Below, in pieces: positions 1-12,952 of a stretch of DNA of 64,000 bases. Made by a program: the position numbers and the translations under genes. Positions within the stretch are counted from its first letter, which is position 1; each line of letters starts with the position of its first letter. Origin of the DNA: Leucogyrophana mollusca (lineage: Eukaryota; Basidiomycota; Agaricomycetes; Boletales); the NCBI GenBank assembly GCA_021014945.1, contig MU266364.1, forward strand, positions 101,069 to 165,068. The letters run 5' to 3'. The notes under the pieces were generated by a model, which saw nothing but the letters and a program-made list of their open reading frames with translations, was not told the origin of the DNA and made no database searches.

Positions 1-937
1 GGCCACCGTCCCGAATCCGCTATGGGTGCTCGACTGTACCAACCTGGGCTATGTCCCTAATCCGGCCGTGGGTTATCGTTTCCAGCCGTAGTCTCCCCCG
101 TCCGTAGAGAAATGGTACAGCAGGCAGGTACTGCGTGACCCAGTCAAATGAGAGCACCTAACACTGGTACAGTGCTGAATTTACAGTGCGCTAGGTTATG
201 AAAGTCAAAGTCTAATCGATCCAAATCGGGGCTCCGGGTTACCTTTTTGGGACGCTGAGATGGTTGGGACGTGGAGGCGCTGCGGTTTTGGTCCAAGGTA
301 CATCATCAATTGATGCACTCTCAAGTGGTGATAGTGTCGAGCGCAAGGTGATGAAATCGAACGCGCAGAAGGCAAAAAGAAATGAGGATGAAATCGAAAC
401 AACCCTTGACCTTTTGTAGAGCCCAACGCAGTCAAGTGACTATGAATCAGCGGCACAACAAAGAGAACGAAGACCAAAGAAAAAGAGATCCCCCGACGAC
501 ATGGGAAGCCGATAGTGCAGTAGCAAAGTAATCACATCTCACTGTCACGCGGCGTGTCCGGGTCCTTGACGCCAGGTACTGTTCTGTGGCAGCGTTCATG
601 AGTCCACGCATTGGGTTGGTGGGGTTTCGGCGTTGTACTTGTCGGGCACGCTGTTTCGTGACTGCATTGCGAAAACTGTGCACCTTTCAAGTTCACCTGC
701 CCGGATCGTTTTGGTGCTGCAATGCTAGCGATCTCGCAGCTCGCGGTACGGATCCTCGATGGCGTCCACTGCGATGGTGGTCTGCGTGATAACAAGATAT
801 CTTCCCAATCAATCTTCGAGTGAAGGAGCGGATGTAGATTTCTAGGAATCATCTACAAGGCACACTAATTAAAAGAGTGAGTATAACGAGCGGTATAACA
901 TGCAAAAAGTGTCGAAGATCAACAACGAACAGGTGCT
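1..937. other. No clear gene; weak repeat of 4.7 kb
   Basis: I see no convincing gene here. About 140 bases around 425-560 resemble 4690-4830 in the same orientation; they share, for example, the string GCCGATAGTGCAG. On the minus strand both encode a short hydrophobic run (LFVVPLI and LFVVSLLIV), so they may be relics of one membrane-protein exon. That is inference. Confidence 0.3.
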
Positions 938-2567
<1,630 letters not shown>

Positions 2568-3309
2568 GACAGTGTGTTGTACCAACGGAGAGTTCAACAC
2601 AATGGGTGTCGAATTTATATTCGTCCGATTGAACTTCTAGACCACCATGATTAATCATCAACGGGTGGGGGACCGAAGACTCGTGGTGGATTGACGGCAG
2701 GCATCCGTCACCGCTCTATGAGCAGCCTATCATTTGCCTAAGACCTTGTCTGACAAAAGGAGTATCTTGCATGCTGGATCAAGGCTGGATAGTGCGTGTA
2801 AGGCGCGACCTTCGGTGGAGTAAGGGATGCACTGGCCACGATGTTTTATTCTTCTGCTCGGTTGCACTTTCTTGACAGTGTATTAGGCCTTTTGCGGGGT
2901 AAGTACTTTGTATTGTGCACAGTAGGCGGGCTCACTGCGTATCTATCGTATATCCTCATCGAGTCAGCTCTCGACTATAGGTTCCCTCAACGCAGTGAAT
3001 GTCTGTGCAGCACTTGGGTTGAAAACGTGAACTCAATCTCAGTTCGATGGAGTGCACATCGGAACCGACGTTCAACGGAATGATGGCTCATCGTCATTCG
3101 GTTCGCGACGGACAATGAATCTGCCATCAAAAAACTGTGGCAGGAAAGCTTCCGCCGCCCCTCGGACTCGGCACCGGTAGAACGGGCCGAGTGAGGTAGG
3201 GCCTGTTCGCCCGGAGCTGCGCTTCGCTCTCGCCGCCGTGCGTACGTCAAACCTGGAGTGGAACCCTTTCTCCTGACAAATTTCGCATCATCAACGCACC
3301 CGATAGCAA
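2568..3309. other. Upstream region of the glucanase; no gene seen
   Basis: This stretch lies between the glucanase start and the TIR transposon. It holds only short open frames without recognisable similarity and should include the glucanase promoter. Confidence 0.4.
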
Positions 3310-3317
3310 TGGGTGTT

Positions 3318-4465
3318 AGGACCCCCGAATATAGGGGGGGAGGCCAGATTTTTTTTTCCGAGATTTGGCGTTTCATGTCCGGACGAAAAACCCAAAATCT
3401 GGTCGATTTTGTCCGGATAAAATCTGGCCTCGGGCATTCCGAGGCCCATTTTGTCCGGATGGTCAATCAGGCCTCCAAGAAGGTCGAACTTTGTCCGGAT
3501 CGCTCAATCAGGCCTCCAAGGCGTCGAATTTTGTCCGGATCGGTCGTACAGGCCTTCAAAAACGCCTAGATACATTAAAAATAGCTCGTAGACATACATA
3601 GACAATGATTTAGTGCTCGTCCGCCTCCTTGCCGCCTTTCCTCGCCTTTATAAGCTCCTTGAGAGCCGCCTGAAGTCGAGGAAATTGTTTTTGCAATTCT
3701 ATAAAGGTGGAAAGCGCTGACTGGTCCACATTAAGCACACGGCCGTCCGAAGTGAGCGTCATGGTGCCCGACACCTGGCGCAAGAAGTGATCAGAGGACA
3801 CATGAGCGAACGTGAACGCCTGAAGAGGAGCTACCCGTTGATGCACGGCGCGAAACTGCAGGTGGAATGCGTGTTCGTAAACTTGTGTCGCAAGATACGA
3901 GACTGCGCCGATACTTTTCACCTGGGGCTTGCCATGCAAATAATGTGGGGCTCTCATATATTACTGTCATATATTACTCGGAGTCGGCAAGAGACATTGC
4001 TTTACATTCGAGTACAGTACAGCATTTTGTAGTACCTCATGGGGGGCTTTGAGGTTGAATGGAACGTATTACTCTGCTGTGGGTGTATGGGTCAGGCTCC
4101 TATGCGCTGAGGGGTACTCACAGCTAGGAGTTCACGTCGGTCAGTCAGCAGGGGTGGGTGATGTGTCCGGATATAAGATCTGCCCTCGACCGACAGACCC
4201 ACCCATATGTCCGGACAAAAAATCCGGCCAAAATCGCATTTTTGCGCTTTTGTCCGGATAAAAATCCGGCGTCGGCCCAATATTTCTGAAATTTTGTCCG
4301 GATGGCGATCTAGCCTCCCCCCCTATATTCGGGGGTCCTCGTACATCCCGCCGAGCATTCGGGGTTGTTTGACGGTGTTTGCGTAGCTTAGTCAGCGCTT
4401 TCAGCGCATTTCTGAAATTTTGTCCGGATGGCGATCTAGCCTCCCCCCCTATATTCGGGGGTCCT
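3318..4465. mobile_element. Non-autonomous TIR DNA transposon with 8-bp TSD
   Basis: The ends are inverted repeats: AGGACCCCCGAATATAGGGG at 3318 and its reverse complement ending at 4465. The element is 1148 bp long and is flanked by the perfect direct repeat TGGGTGTT (3310-3317 and 4466-4473). Both subterminal regions carry about ten copies of TGTCCGGA, in several cases followed by a GGCC- or AGCC-like motif, as expected for transposase-binding repeats. The right end is present twice: TTTCTGAAATTTTGTCCGGA and the TIR occur near 4285-4340 and again at 4408-4465. No full transposase fits inside. An 8-bp target duplication is known for hAT and for Kyakuja/Dileera/Zisupton (KDZ) elements; I cannot choose between them. 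Confidence 0.88.
3610..3957 (-). CDS. Unrecognised 115-aa ORF inside the TIR element
   Basis: A 115-codon frame opens with ATG at 3957 and lies wholly within the transposon. The C-terminal half (about residues 65-115) is coding-like in composition, with an amphipathic stretch FIELQKQFPRLQAALKELIK and a basic/acidic tail. It could be a captured host exon, a transposase remnant or chance. No motif of a known transposase catalytic core is visible, and I assign no function. Confidence 0.3.
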   Translation of the reverse strand: MRAPHYLHGKPQVKSIGAVSYLATQVYEHAFHLQFRAVHQRVAPLQAFTFAHVSSDHFLRQVSGTMTLTSDGRVLNVDQSALSTFIELQKQFPRLQAALKELIKARKGGKEADEH

Positions 4466-4473
4466 TGGGTGTT

Positions 4474-4902
4474 GCAATTAATATTTACTGTTGGATCACC
4501 GCCGATCGTTTACGAGCTTCCACCCTCTAAACATCCACCAGTAAACCCGCGGCGGGTTCCAGGATATCAAGCTTTCACACAACAGTTCATACACACTACA
4601 CCAGACAGGCGCCCTATGAGTACTATGTAACATAGATGTCTAAAGCACCTGGAATGGAACCGATTCAATCCTTGTATCTGTTTGCTGAACCCCATACATT
4701 GTCCAGTGACAATGAGTAGTGATACCACAAAGAGAAAGAAGGATCGAGAAATTGAATCCCCGGACGACATAAGCCGATAGTGCAGCAGCAAGGTCATCGC
4801 GCCCTCCGAGTTGCAAGCAGAGCTCAGAAGGTCAAGGGCGGCAAAAATTTTATAACCGAAGAATAGAGGCGGTGCCTCCATTATAGTGGTTAAACTATAG
4901 AA
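4474..4902. other. No clear gene
   Basis: The stretch follows the transposon. Minus-strand bases 4690-4830 are the second copy of the weak repeat noted in the first kilobase and encode a short hydrophobic run. No intact gene can be supported. Confidence 0.3.
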
Positions 4903-5262
4903 CTACACTTGATCTAAGCCAGAGAGGCCAGAGTGGTAACAATTCAGGCGTTCGAGCGACGTTTTTATAGCTCCAGAACGAGTCGCACAGACCAGATAAA
5001 AGGCGGAATGCTGGATCATTCCCGTTTTGGGGATGCGGTAGTGGTGACGCGACAAATTGGTGTGGCTTTGTTTGGCAAGGGCCTCTGAATGAAATAAGGA
5101 CAAACAACACTGGGCGTCAGGAGTTCCACAACTCTCCAAGTAAGCCCTAATTGTAAAGCACTTTTTTCCTCGATGAACCTGATGTGATTGTTCAAAAGTA
5201 TCCTGGATGAAAAATTCGGCTGTTTTCCGTCCAACATCAAAGTCCTGAGAGCCTCGGCGGTC
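4903..5262 (-). CDS. Possible exon of unknown protein
   Basis: A minus-strand frame stays open for about 120 codons and ends with TAG at 4903-4905. It reads as plausible coding sequence (for example DFDVGRKTAEFFIQDTF and HHYRIPKTGMIQHSAF) but has no convincing start. It lies about 180 bases downstream of the stop of the aminotransferase gene on the same strand. It could be the last exon of a small gene or chance. I recognise no domain. Confidence 0.22.
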   Translation of the reverse strand, partial: DRRGSQDFDVGRKTAEFFIQDTFEQSHQVHRGKKCFTIRAYLESCGTPDAQCCLSLFHSEALAKQSHTNLSRHHYRIPKTGMIQHSAFYLVCATRSGAIKTSLERLNCYHSGLSGLDQV

Positions 5263-5440
5263 AGCATTGGACTACGGTGCTATTACAGTCGATGAGTTCT
5301 CTGAGCTCATCCAACATAGTCCACAGGCTCACGGTCACCCGCCGATCTGACGGCTTTGGTGGACATGAAGACATACCATTCGAGAGATTAAAAAAAACAA
5401 GCTGGAACGTGGGAGATATCGTTTGTGCCTTATCTGCAGC

Positions 5441-7316
5441 CTATAGATTGGATCTCCAAGGATGAAAGGACCACCCTTGGCGGAGCCCAAACGCCTTCTC
5501 CAACCGGCGAAGACCAAGCTTCATATATGTATATGTCAGTGCACGGAGTAAAACTATCGACCACTGAGACTCACAAGCATCGTATCAGGTGGTAATGTGA
5601 ACGTCATCCGAAATCGGGTTGGTATTTGGTCATGTGCAACTATCGTGGGCCGCTTTAGAGGCACCATCAACTCGAGGTCTGTTCAAAGCAACCGTTCACA
5701 ATACATACCAGGAACACGCCATTATCGAGCATAATCCTGACACCGTTGTCTACCTTCACGTCGTCGGATGCACCCACGTCACTCAGCCGTTCCAAAAACG
5801 GACCAAGGTCCAAGAGAACAAACACCCCAGCGGAGGCGGGTTCATAACTTGGTTAAATCTCGTCTCAGAGCATTTTGACTATTAAGACAGTGAGTACTCA
5901 CGAAATCTTGTGAAAATCGCACCAGCTCGCAACGCGCTCAAATGCCTTTGTAAGCCTCCTTCTATTTTCCTCTAGGAACCATGTTCGAAACTTGGAATCA
6001 TTAAGGACAGCAGTCATGATAGAGTCGGACGCGGAAGAAATGGGTATTGGCCCGAGGGAAGCTCGGATAAGCTTCACCATGTCATCGTTCTGCTGTGAGA
6101 CAAAGACGCCAACTTTGAGACCCGAGACGCCGAAATCTTTTGCGGGACCCGCGAGAACATGAATCCGAGAGGGGTCGCAATCAGTCAAGGAGTTAACGTC
6201 CATGCTCAGAACAGACTCGAAAGGTATCGGGTTGGGGACCACCGTCGACGGGAAGACCTCGTTTCCGTACACTTCATCAACCAGCAGGTGCAAGTCAAAC
6301 TACGAAGGGTAAGAGCTAGCTTCGGGAAAGTTGAAGAGCATCCTCAGTTCACCTTTTCCGCGAGAGTTGCATATGCTAAAATAGTCTCCTTTGGGTATAC
6401 TCTGGCAAGGGGGTTGTGTGGGTTACACAAGATCACGACTCGGATGCGTGTTCCACTGGCATTGGAGGCTTCGATGGCAGCAGAAGTGTATTTAATGGCA
6501 GCCAAAGACAGTGGGTCCACGTCTCGAGGGATGTGTGCTGCGACGAGCTTGACTTGCGCATGATATTCACTCTCCCGAGCGAAAGAATCTGACGCCGGTA
6601 TTACAATTAGTTTGACAACGCCTCAACCCCGAGAGGCAGGGCGTAACACCCACCATAGTATGGCTAAAGAATGCGGGACTCAGCAAAATCAATGCGAGAC
6701 ATAGTGAATTGATATTGACCGTGGTAATCACCACCCCCTCTCCCTCTTCACATGTATGCCAGATAAACTGGGCAAAGATCGCTCCTAGGCCTGGGCCAGT
6801 CACTATCTGCTCTGGGGTAATCAATTCTCTCGGATGAAAGGTCTCGTTGATGTACATCCGCAAAGCTTGTTCGGTGTTCGGATAGAAACCTGACAGCAAG
6901 GATACGCCTATCAATTTGATTCATTTTTTAGTCGGATGTAGAGCATGCACACTAAAATGCGTGGCCTACGATATTTGAGATGAACCGGGTCTAAGTGAAA
7001 ATGTGAATGAATGTGCTATGACGGGGTGTAATCATGGCGGGTCCGGCGATGTTGTGCACACGCAGACTTGCCTGAAGAAGCTCTGGCGTCATAAGGGAGT
7101 TTTCAGCGGTAGCCATATTGATGACACCCTCGGGGTTGTGCTTGGTATCATAGTATTTTCCTGGTATGAAGCTGTCGAATTCGCAAATGAACGGATGAAC
7201 GTACTCAATAACAGATAGTTCACTAAGAACGCATGCATGAGCTTCACTTACAAGCGCAGAGGTACGTTCACGTCGTTATCTAGACGCGCCTGTCCACGGC
7301 GTGATAAGCGTGGCAT
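5441..7316 (-). CDS. PLP-dependent aminotransferase, ACC-synthase-like
   Basis: Fold-type I aminotransferase (class I/II), close to the fungal 1-aminocyclopropane-1-carboxylate synthase-like group. The likely start is ATG at 7316 (MPRLSRRGQARLDN), with an in-frame stop farther upstream. The next exon carries the family block KYYDTKHNPEGVINMATAEN, then GPGLGAIFAQF (cofactor region), LLVDEVYG with the PLP-contacting Asp and Tyr, and GPAKDFGVSGLKVG with the Schiff-base lysine. The last exons give ASAGVFVLLDLGPFLERL and, after a clean GT-AG intron, LGLRRLEKAFGLRQG, ending at 5441. All key residues are present. In fungi such proteins mostly act as aminotransferases or lyases on small amino acids; the substrate cannot be read from sequence. 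It lies downstream of TDP1 on the same strand, with about 355 bases between them. Confidence 0.82.
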
Positions 7317-7670
7317 CACCCCAGCTGCAGCGGTGTTTGGGATGGCTCGAATCTTCGTGAATGTGGAGCAAGGGTAGTGAAAACGGGAATGATCAAGCCA
7401 GACGGCAGCAAGTAAGACGTACTCTGAGCGTGGCCTGGCTTATCACTGCCCAGCGATAGCGGCTATCTGTCAAGTCAACGATTGCCCACCTAGCAAGGGT
7501 ATGACACAATCGATATAATTGTGTCTAGCGCCCGAGCTAATGCAGTGACACTTTCCCAGATCTTACAGACGCTCAACGAGCGGGCCTGAACTTGAAGAAG
7601 TATCGACATGGAAACGGCTCTGAATGGCATTGTGCGAGTGGTATCCATTCTAAGCCAAACACTCAACCTA

Positions 7671-10183
7671 CTACCCATTCAGAACCTCGGACTCTTCCTG
7701 GATCTGCAATTATGCAAGGAAAGACATTGACATCAGTATCCCGTGTAAAGCATGCGGATAAACCTACCCAGGGTCTATCCTGCCCCGCGACGTACTTCCT
7801 GGGGGGCCGCTTAAAGCATGATACTCGTTCTATGTCCTTCTCGTCATACAGAGGGAATACAATCCCCAATTCGAAGTTGACAATCTAATTAAATCGAAGT
7901 TTGATCAGTCATCGTCAAAGCGTATCAGCGATGAATTGCCACCGACATTGAGCACCGGGTTGAACCCCGAACCAGAGAGTGTTCCCCATGCGGACGGCGT
8001 GAAATTGTGCGATCCTACGTAAGCCCAGCCAACGGGGTCGTTCTGGACTTTGACCTCGTCATCATCTTCCGTTTCGGAGTCGGTATCATCCACAGCTTGC
8101 CCTTTCCCCTTCGAAGAAGCAACGATGCTTTTCTTTTGTTTGTATGTTCCGATGATCATCTGAATAGGAGCTCAAATCTGATCGCCACAGAAAGAAGGGC
8201 TGACTGGACCTTCGTGTGCATGAGAACCCCGCCCGCAGTACTATTGGAATCGTGAAACAGCTCTTTTGGAAACTTCGTAGCTTCCCACTGGTTGCGGCGA
8301 CAAAACATCGTCCCTCCTCCCTGCGAAAGATTTAACACCACTTTCTGTCGTTCGTGAAGAGATCGGAGCAGATAAAGACCTACACGTTCTCCGAGGACGG
8401 TCTCTCGCACTGTTTTAACGCTCGGAAAGACGACCTTCACGGGCGGCCAGGGCATCTTCGACCGTCGCGTTTTCGGTTCATCTAGCCAATCAGCCGCAGA
8501 CTCTCCTCGTGCAGACCAATGGAACTCATTCATCCACTGGGTAGAGTACGTCCCGATGCTTGAGCCCTTTGGAAACCGAACGAGTCAGTGGTCACTTTTT
8601 GAGACAAGGACGTGAGGTGCATACCTGGCACTCGATAACAAGATCCTTGGCTGCTTTACCTTTCCCAGTACGAAGACCCATGTCCCTAATGGATTTCATC
8701 AAGGCTGTGTGTCCGGTAAGGATGACGTTCGGCCACCCTTCGTGTTTGCCTGCGAGTGACGGAACGAGTTTAACTTTGACTTTCGACCAGTCCCACTTCA
8801 TTCGCAGGTCGTTTATTGATTGGAGCGGCAGATTTGGATGCTAGGCGTGAAGTGAATGGTGAGGCGGGGAGGAGTTGAGCAGAAGAAAGCGGGACCAACA
8901 TCGTTGCAGAGCATGTTCGCAAGTGCTGCTCGTACGTTGACTGCCCGAAGGACGCCTTGCATAAGGGATGGGAAGTCGCCAACAACCTTTGGGTCGTGAG
9001 CGATGGCTGATGACCGTAATGGAAGGTCTTGCAACCACATTGCCTAGGAAATATAAAAGCATAATTAGAACCGCCAAACCAACCAGACGGACGCAGATAC
9101 AGCGCACATTCTCAATATCCCTGTAGTCGTAATCTATGAGGTTTGCTGTGGAGATTACCACTCGAAGACGGCCAGACTTGTAGAAAAGCTAAGATATTCT
9201 GATACGTTAGCGTAGGATCCGTAAGTGAGATATAGACCGATCCTACGAGCATGAACTGCAATGCAGGTTAGCGAACGCTGAAATAAACATGATAATGGCC
9301 CCGCAAACCTTCATATGCATACACCCTCGTCCGTTACGCAAGAAAGGCACTGTCAGCGTCCAGTTTGGTAGGACATTCTTGATCCCGGCTTGCCCAGATT
9401 CGTCGGGCTGTCCGACAATTATTACTGGGGTTGATCGATCGAAGAATCCGTATATCCATGAGATGGACGTAGAGTATGACGAGATTATGGCAAACGAGAT
9501 ATCAGCTTTCTACGAGGTAAAGTTGTCAGGTTCAGGCTGAGGGGTAACAGAACAGTAAAATCATTACTTGGCCCAGAATTTCTGTCAACCTGAATACGGG
9601 CTTGCCATCCTGCCTCGGATTGGTGTGGATGTTCGCGACAGGTCTGAGTTCACCATCCCAGAACAGCTGATCTATGGGAAGAATGTTTCCAATGCTTGTT
9701 GTTCCTTTGGCTTCCGAGTGCGCATTCGTAGCAATACTGGAAGAAGCAGAGGCAGTATTGTTGGCTCTACCATTAGTTTGTACTTGAGAAGAGGAGGTAT
9801 ATTGCCTCTTAGCAGGTCGTGCTGAACCTCCCTCAAGATCTACATCGCCACGCATCCGCTTGAGTCTCTCTAGACGTTCCTGCTCAAGCTTTGCGCGCTC
9901 AGAAAGATATGGTGCTGAAGGAATCCCACTGGCACTCTCAGGAGGCGACTGCGCAGGGTGAATTGAAGCACGCGACGACTGGGCTTTGGATTCCTCAATT
10001 GCGCGCCGTAGTTCCGTTTGAAACCGTGTTTCGTCGTCATCTTCTGCATCGGAGTCATCTATGATGATCGGTTCATTGGGTGCACGGGAACCCTGTAAGG
10101 AAAGGGCAATCGCCCTTGGGTACAAGCATGAGTCGACGACCGCAGAGTTCCGGCCAGGCAAACCTTGCGAGATCATCGTCCAT
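7671..10183 (-). CDS. TDP1: Tyrosyl-DNA phosphodiesterase 1, with N-terminal UIMs
   Basis: Nuclear repair enzyme that removes topoisomerase-I tyrosine adducts from DNA 3' ends; phospholipase-D superfamily. ATG at 10183 begins MDDDLAR. A 49-nt intron inside the Arg codon then joins AIALSLQGSRAP, a ubiquitin-interacting-motif-like helix; a second one, ETELRRAIEESKAQ-like, follows an acidic stretch. The catalytic part shows FRLTEILGQ, VVISTANLIDYDYRDIEN, the second HKD motif (GGVLMHTK), and GWAYVGSHNFTPSAWG with its Asn. An apparent stop after ...LIRFDDD lies in an intron: the reading resumes with VNFELGIVFPLYDE and RPPRKYVAGQDRPW and ends QEESEVLNG at 7671. The first HKD motif falls in a short exon near 9180-9530 that I did not resolve. 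About 600 residues. Confidence 0.88.
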
Positions 10184-10546
10184 CCTTGAGAAATATTCTA
10201 CGGGAATTTAAAAGCGAGATTGTAGATGCAGAAGGAATTGAGCTGGGTGGCTAATGGGATGACTAGAGGGTCGAAACTTGAAAAGCAAGGAAAGCGTGAC
10301 TGACGCGCGTGTGGCGTCGCGTGTTCGGGATCATAGCGCCTGGTCCAATTTCTAACCAGACCATCACTTGAAACCCGGTGAGGTTGGCGGGATGAAACAA
10401 TTTGTAGGCATTCGCCTCCTTGTTTACGACCCTTTCATCGTTATCAACTCTGCATATCCTCTAGCAGTGCTGTGCATTCGCTATAAGCTCTGGTAGCTCT
10501 CTGATTTATTTTGCGCCTGGTGCGCTGCTATCTTTCTGTTTGTGAC
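10184..10546. promoter_or_regulatory. Divergent promoter, TDP1 and membrane protein
   Basis: This 363-bp gap separates two ATGs that point away from each other, so it should carry both promoters. I recognise no specific factor site. CT-rich tracts near 10420-10510 fit the pyrimidine-rich start regions of fungal genes. Confidence 0.45.
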
Positions 10547-12667
10547 ATGGACCCCCGGTCATCTGGCACACCTGCTTTCTTTTATCGTTCTTACTTTCAG
10601 CGGGATACTCCAAATTTGGTTCTCGGTCCCAATGGTCAGGCATCTATCGTCGATGCTGGAGCAGATCAGGCTGGTATCCCAGATATTTCCCCTCAGGAAT
10701 CGGCGGTAAGCCCAGATGGTGCTCGAAACCCAGGAGTTGTACCTTTTGCATCGATTCAACAAACACAAACCCAACTGTTTGTCCCCGCTCAGTCTGGGAT
10801 CTTACCCTCCCCGACATTCAGCCAGCTGTCTCAGCTTCCAGTCTCGGCGATTCCAGCCCTGGCACAATCAACCGCGAGCGTGACTGGGACCGAAGCTTCG
10901 CTCAGTAGTGCATCCTCCGTTTCAGCTGCGATTACAGCCACGGCGACGTCTCTCGTGCAAACAGCTCTTGCAGCAACCCTGTCATCGGCATCGGCATCTT
11001 CGAGTTCATCTCCTAGCACGTCGATCGTCTCCATTCCCACACACCTCACGCCTTCTCCAACTCCCACACCCAAAACTGAATCACATTCGGCGCCGTTCTA
11101 CGTGGCCATAATTTTGGGAGCTTTTTGCGTTGTGGCTTGCGTCTCGGCATTCATAGCGTGGTGGATCCGATCCCGCTCACGGACTAGACAACGCCGTGAA
11201 CTCGAGGATCCCTGGGGCAGCGGTACAGGCGGTTTGGAAGAAGGGCGTGAGCCCAGTCTCAATGAAGACGATGGAGCGTCGCACCAGACGTCCGAATATT
11301 ACCTTCCAGAGTCGATTGTCCAGAGGAATACAGCTGAAGCGTTCTCGAGCAGCATCACTATCCCGAACGCCAACGAGGAACGAACGTGGCGACGGGGCAG
11401 TGGGCTCGCCATTGCAGACGCACCGTTTCCCCCGGTCCGTCCGCTCCCATCGAAGGTAGTGAGCGCGCTGAGCGTCCAGGAAAGCACACATACCCTGGGT
11501 CCGCTGCAGGTCGCCAATTTGCTCCCAGGCGACTTGACATCTGGCGACGAGGGCAGTCGACAAGGGACCGTCGATATGAGAACGGCGAGGAGTGGTGGCG
11601 TTGGCACTCCCCGAGAGGAAGTCCCTGGCGCGAAACCTCGTTTCTTGTCCCTCGAAGGGGATGGCCTGTCAGTTCCCTGGGCAGGGCTGAGAGACGGGTC
11701 GGTAAGTCTGCGTACCAGACGCCCGATGGACAACGGGACGGGCAACAACGCCAGATGGAAACAGCTTCCGATGCCCGGGGAAGCCGTTAAACACCCTGAA
11801 GATCTCACTGCTGATGGCTGGACATCAACTCTCAAGTCGAACCTGATGAATGCCTTCAGTGCGGTCGCAGGGAACCGACCGGCCCCTTCGAGTTCAGAAA
11901 GCGTTGACAGATTTACACCAATACCTCAGCGCACAAGTCCACGACGATCACCCGACCAACGATGGGGACAACAGTTCCCTGAACATGCTATGGCGCGAAC
12001 ACATTCCGCGTCTTCGGGTGTGTCAAGATTATACACACTACACGAGACCGGAGACGGGGCGGGAGTTGTACACATCCGCGGGATGGACAATTACGCTCAT
12101 GCTGGCGAACGTACATGGTCCCCTGGACCATCGAGGTCTACGCTCCAATTTGGTGATAGCCAGTCAACCCTTCGTCCTGGCATTACCCCAGTGTGGACGC
12201 GCGAGTCACAGGCGCCGTTGCTCGCCAACGAAGTCCCGGCCGCTCGGACGAAGGCTTTGCCACGTCCCTCACGTTACAACACTCGTCCCTCGATCACTAG
12301 CACCGGCAGTATCTACTCCGCAGAATCAGCTATAGCCTCAGCCAATTTGCTTAACTACGGATATGATGAGACGAGGGAGCGCCCGCTGCCATCTGTCCCA
12401 AACCCGCGCTCGCGTACGAGCACGCTGAGGTCCGCAGAACAAGCATCGACGAAGAGTAGCTCGCGAAAGCGGGAGAGGCGGAAACGTTCGAGACCTAAGC
12501 CAATCCAGCGTGTCTCATCATCGACCTCCTCTGTTTTGTCCTTCGGGTCAGATCTTACACGACCGGGCCAGTCAGCGAATCTTTCGATCAGGGAGGACGC
12601 GGCAAGGAAAGCCCTCATGGAAAGGAGAAGAAGAATGGCGATGAATGCGCTATCGTCTGATGACTGA
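10547..12667 (+). CDS. Single-pass membrane protein, Ser/Thr-rich ectodomain
   Basis: One long uninterrupted frame of 706 codons from ATG at 10547 (MDPRSSGTPAFFYR). Residues about 60-185 are rich in Ser, Thr, Ala and Pro and look like an O-glycosylated stalk. One membrane helix follows (FYVAIILGAFCVVACVSAFIAWW, about 187-209), then the basic stop-transfer RSRSRTRQRR. The remaining roughly 490 residues are polar, disordered and rich in Ser, Arg and Pro, with low-complexity basic patches (SSRKRERRKRSRPK) near the C-terminus. The layout resembles WSC/Mid2-like fungal surface sensors, but no WSC cysteine domain and no clear signal peptide are visible. The N-terminus may lie in an upstream exon. 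The function is unknown. Confidence 0.72.
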   Translation: MDPRSSGTPAFFYRSYFQRDTPNLVLGPNGQASIVDAGADQAGIPDISPQESAVSPDGARNPGVVPFASIQQTQTQLFVPAQSGILPSPTFSQLSQLPVSAIPALAQSTASVTGTEASLSSASSVSAAITATATSLVQTALAATLSSASASSSSSPSTSIVSIPTHLTPSPTPTPKTESHSAPFYVAIILGAFCVVACVSAFIAWWIRSRSRTRQRRELEDPWGSGTGGLEEGREPSLNEDDGASHQTSEYYLPESIVQRNTAEAFSSSITIPNANEERTWRRGSGLAIADAPFPPVRPLPSKVVSALSVQESTHTLGPLQVANLLPGDLTSGDEGSRQGTVDMRTARSGGVGTPREEVPGAKPRFLSLEGDGLSVPWAGLRDGSVSLRTRRPMDNGTGNNARWKQLPMPGEAVKHPEDLTADGWTSTLKSNLMNAFSAVAGNRPAPSSSESVDRFTPIPQRTSPRRSPDQRWGQQFPEHAMARTHSASSGVSRLYTLHETGDGAGVVHIRGMDNYAHAGERTWSPGPSRSTLQFGDSQSTLRPGITPVWTRESQAPLLANEVPAARTKALPRPSRYNTRPSITSTGSIYSAESAIASANLLNYGYDETRERPLPSVPNPRSRTSTLRSAEQASTKSSSRKRERRKRSRPKPIQRVSSSTSSVLSFGSDLTRPGQSANLSIREDAARKALMERRRRMAMNALSSDD

Positions 12668-12952
12668 TTATGGTGACACTCGGTTCCTGTGATAGTTGCT
12701 GGGTTGCTGATATCGCCTACAATACAAACAACAAATCTGTTGGGTGCTGATTCTGTACAAACAAACTCGAAGAATATCCATGGCCTGGTCGAAGTCCCAA
12801 TAGACGCTGTCACCTGGTCGGATGATAAAAACCGAGGGTTCAAGTCAGACGTGCAACATAGTAAGACACGTAATGAGCTCACTCGAGGATGGGAGATTTT
12901 ACACAGCCAATGTGGTCGCGCACCATCCCACATGACCTCGACCCCCCACGGC
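12668..12952. other. Convergent 3' intergenic gap
   Basis: The stops of the membrane-protein gene (+) and the F-box gene (-) face each other across 285 bases. The gap should hold both 3' untranslated regions. No further feature was seen. Confidence 0.4.

Noticed and set aside
11177..11835. Minus- and plus-frame open frames of 128-178 codons within the membrane-protein gene
   Set aside because: They overlap a 706-codon uninterrupted sense frame and have low-complexity shadow composition.
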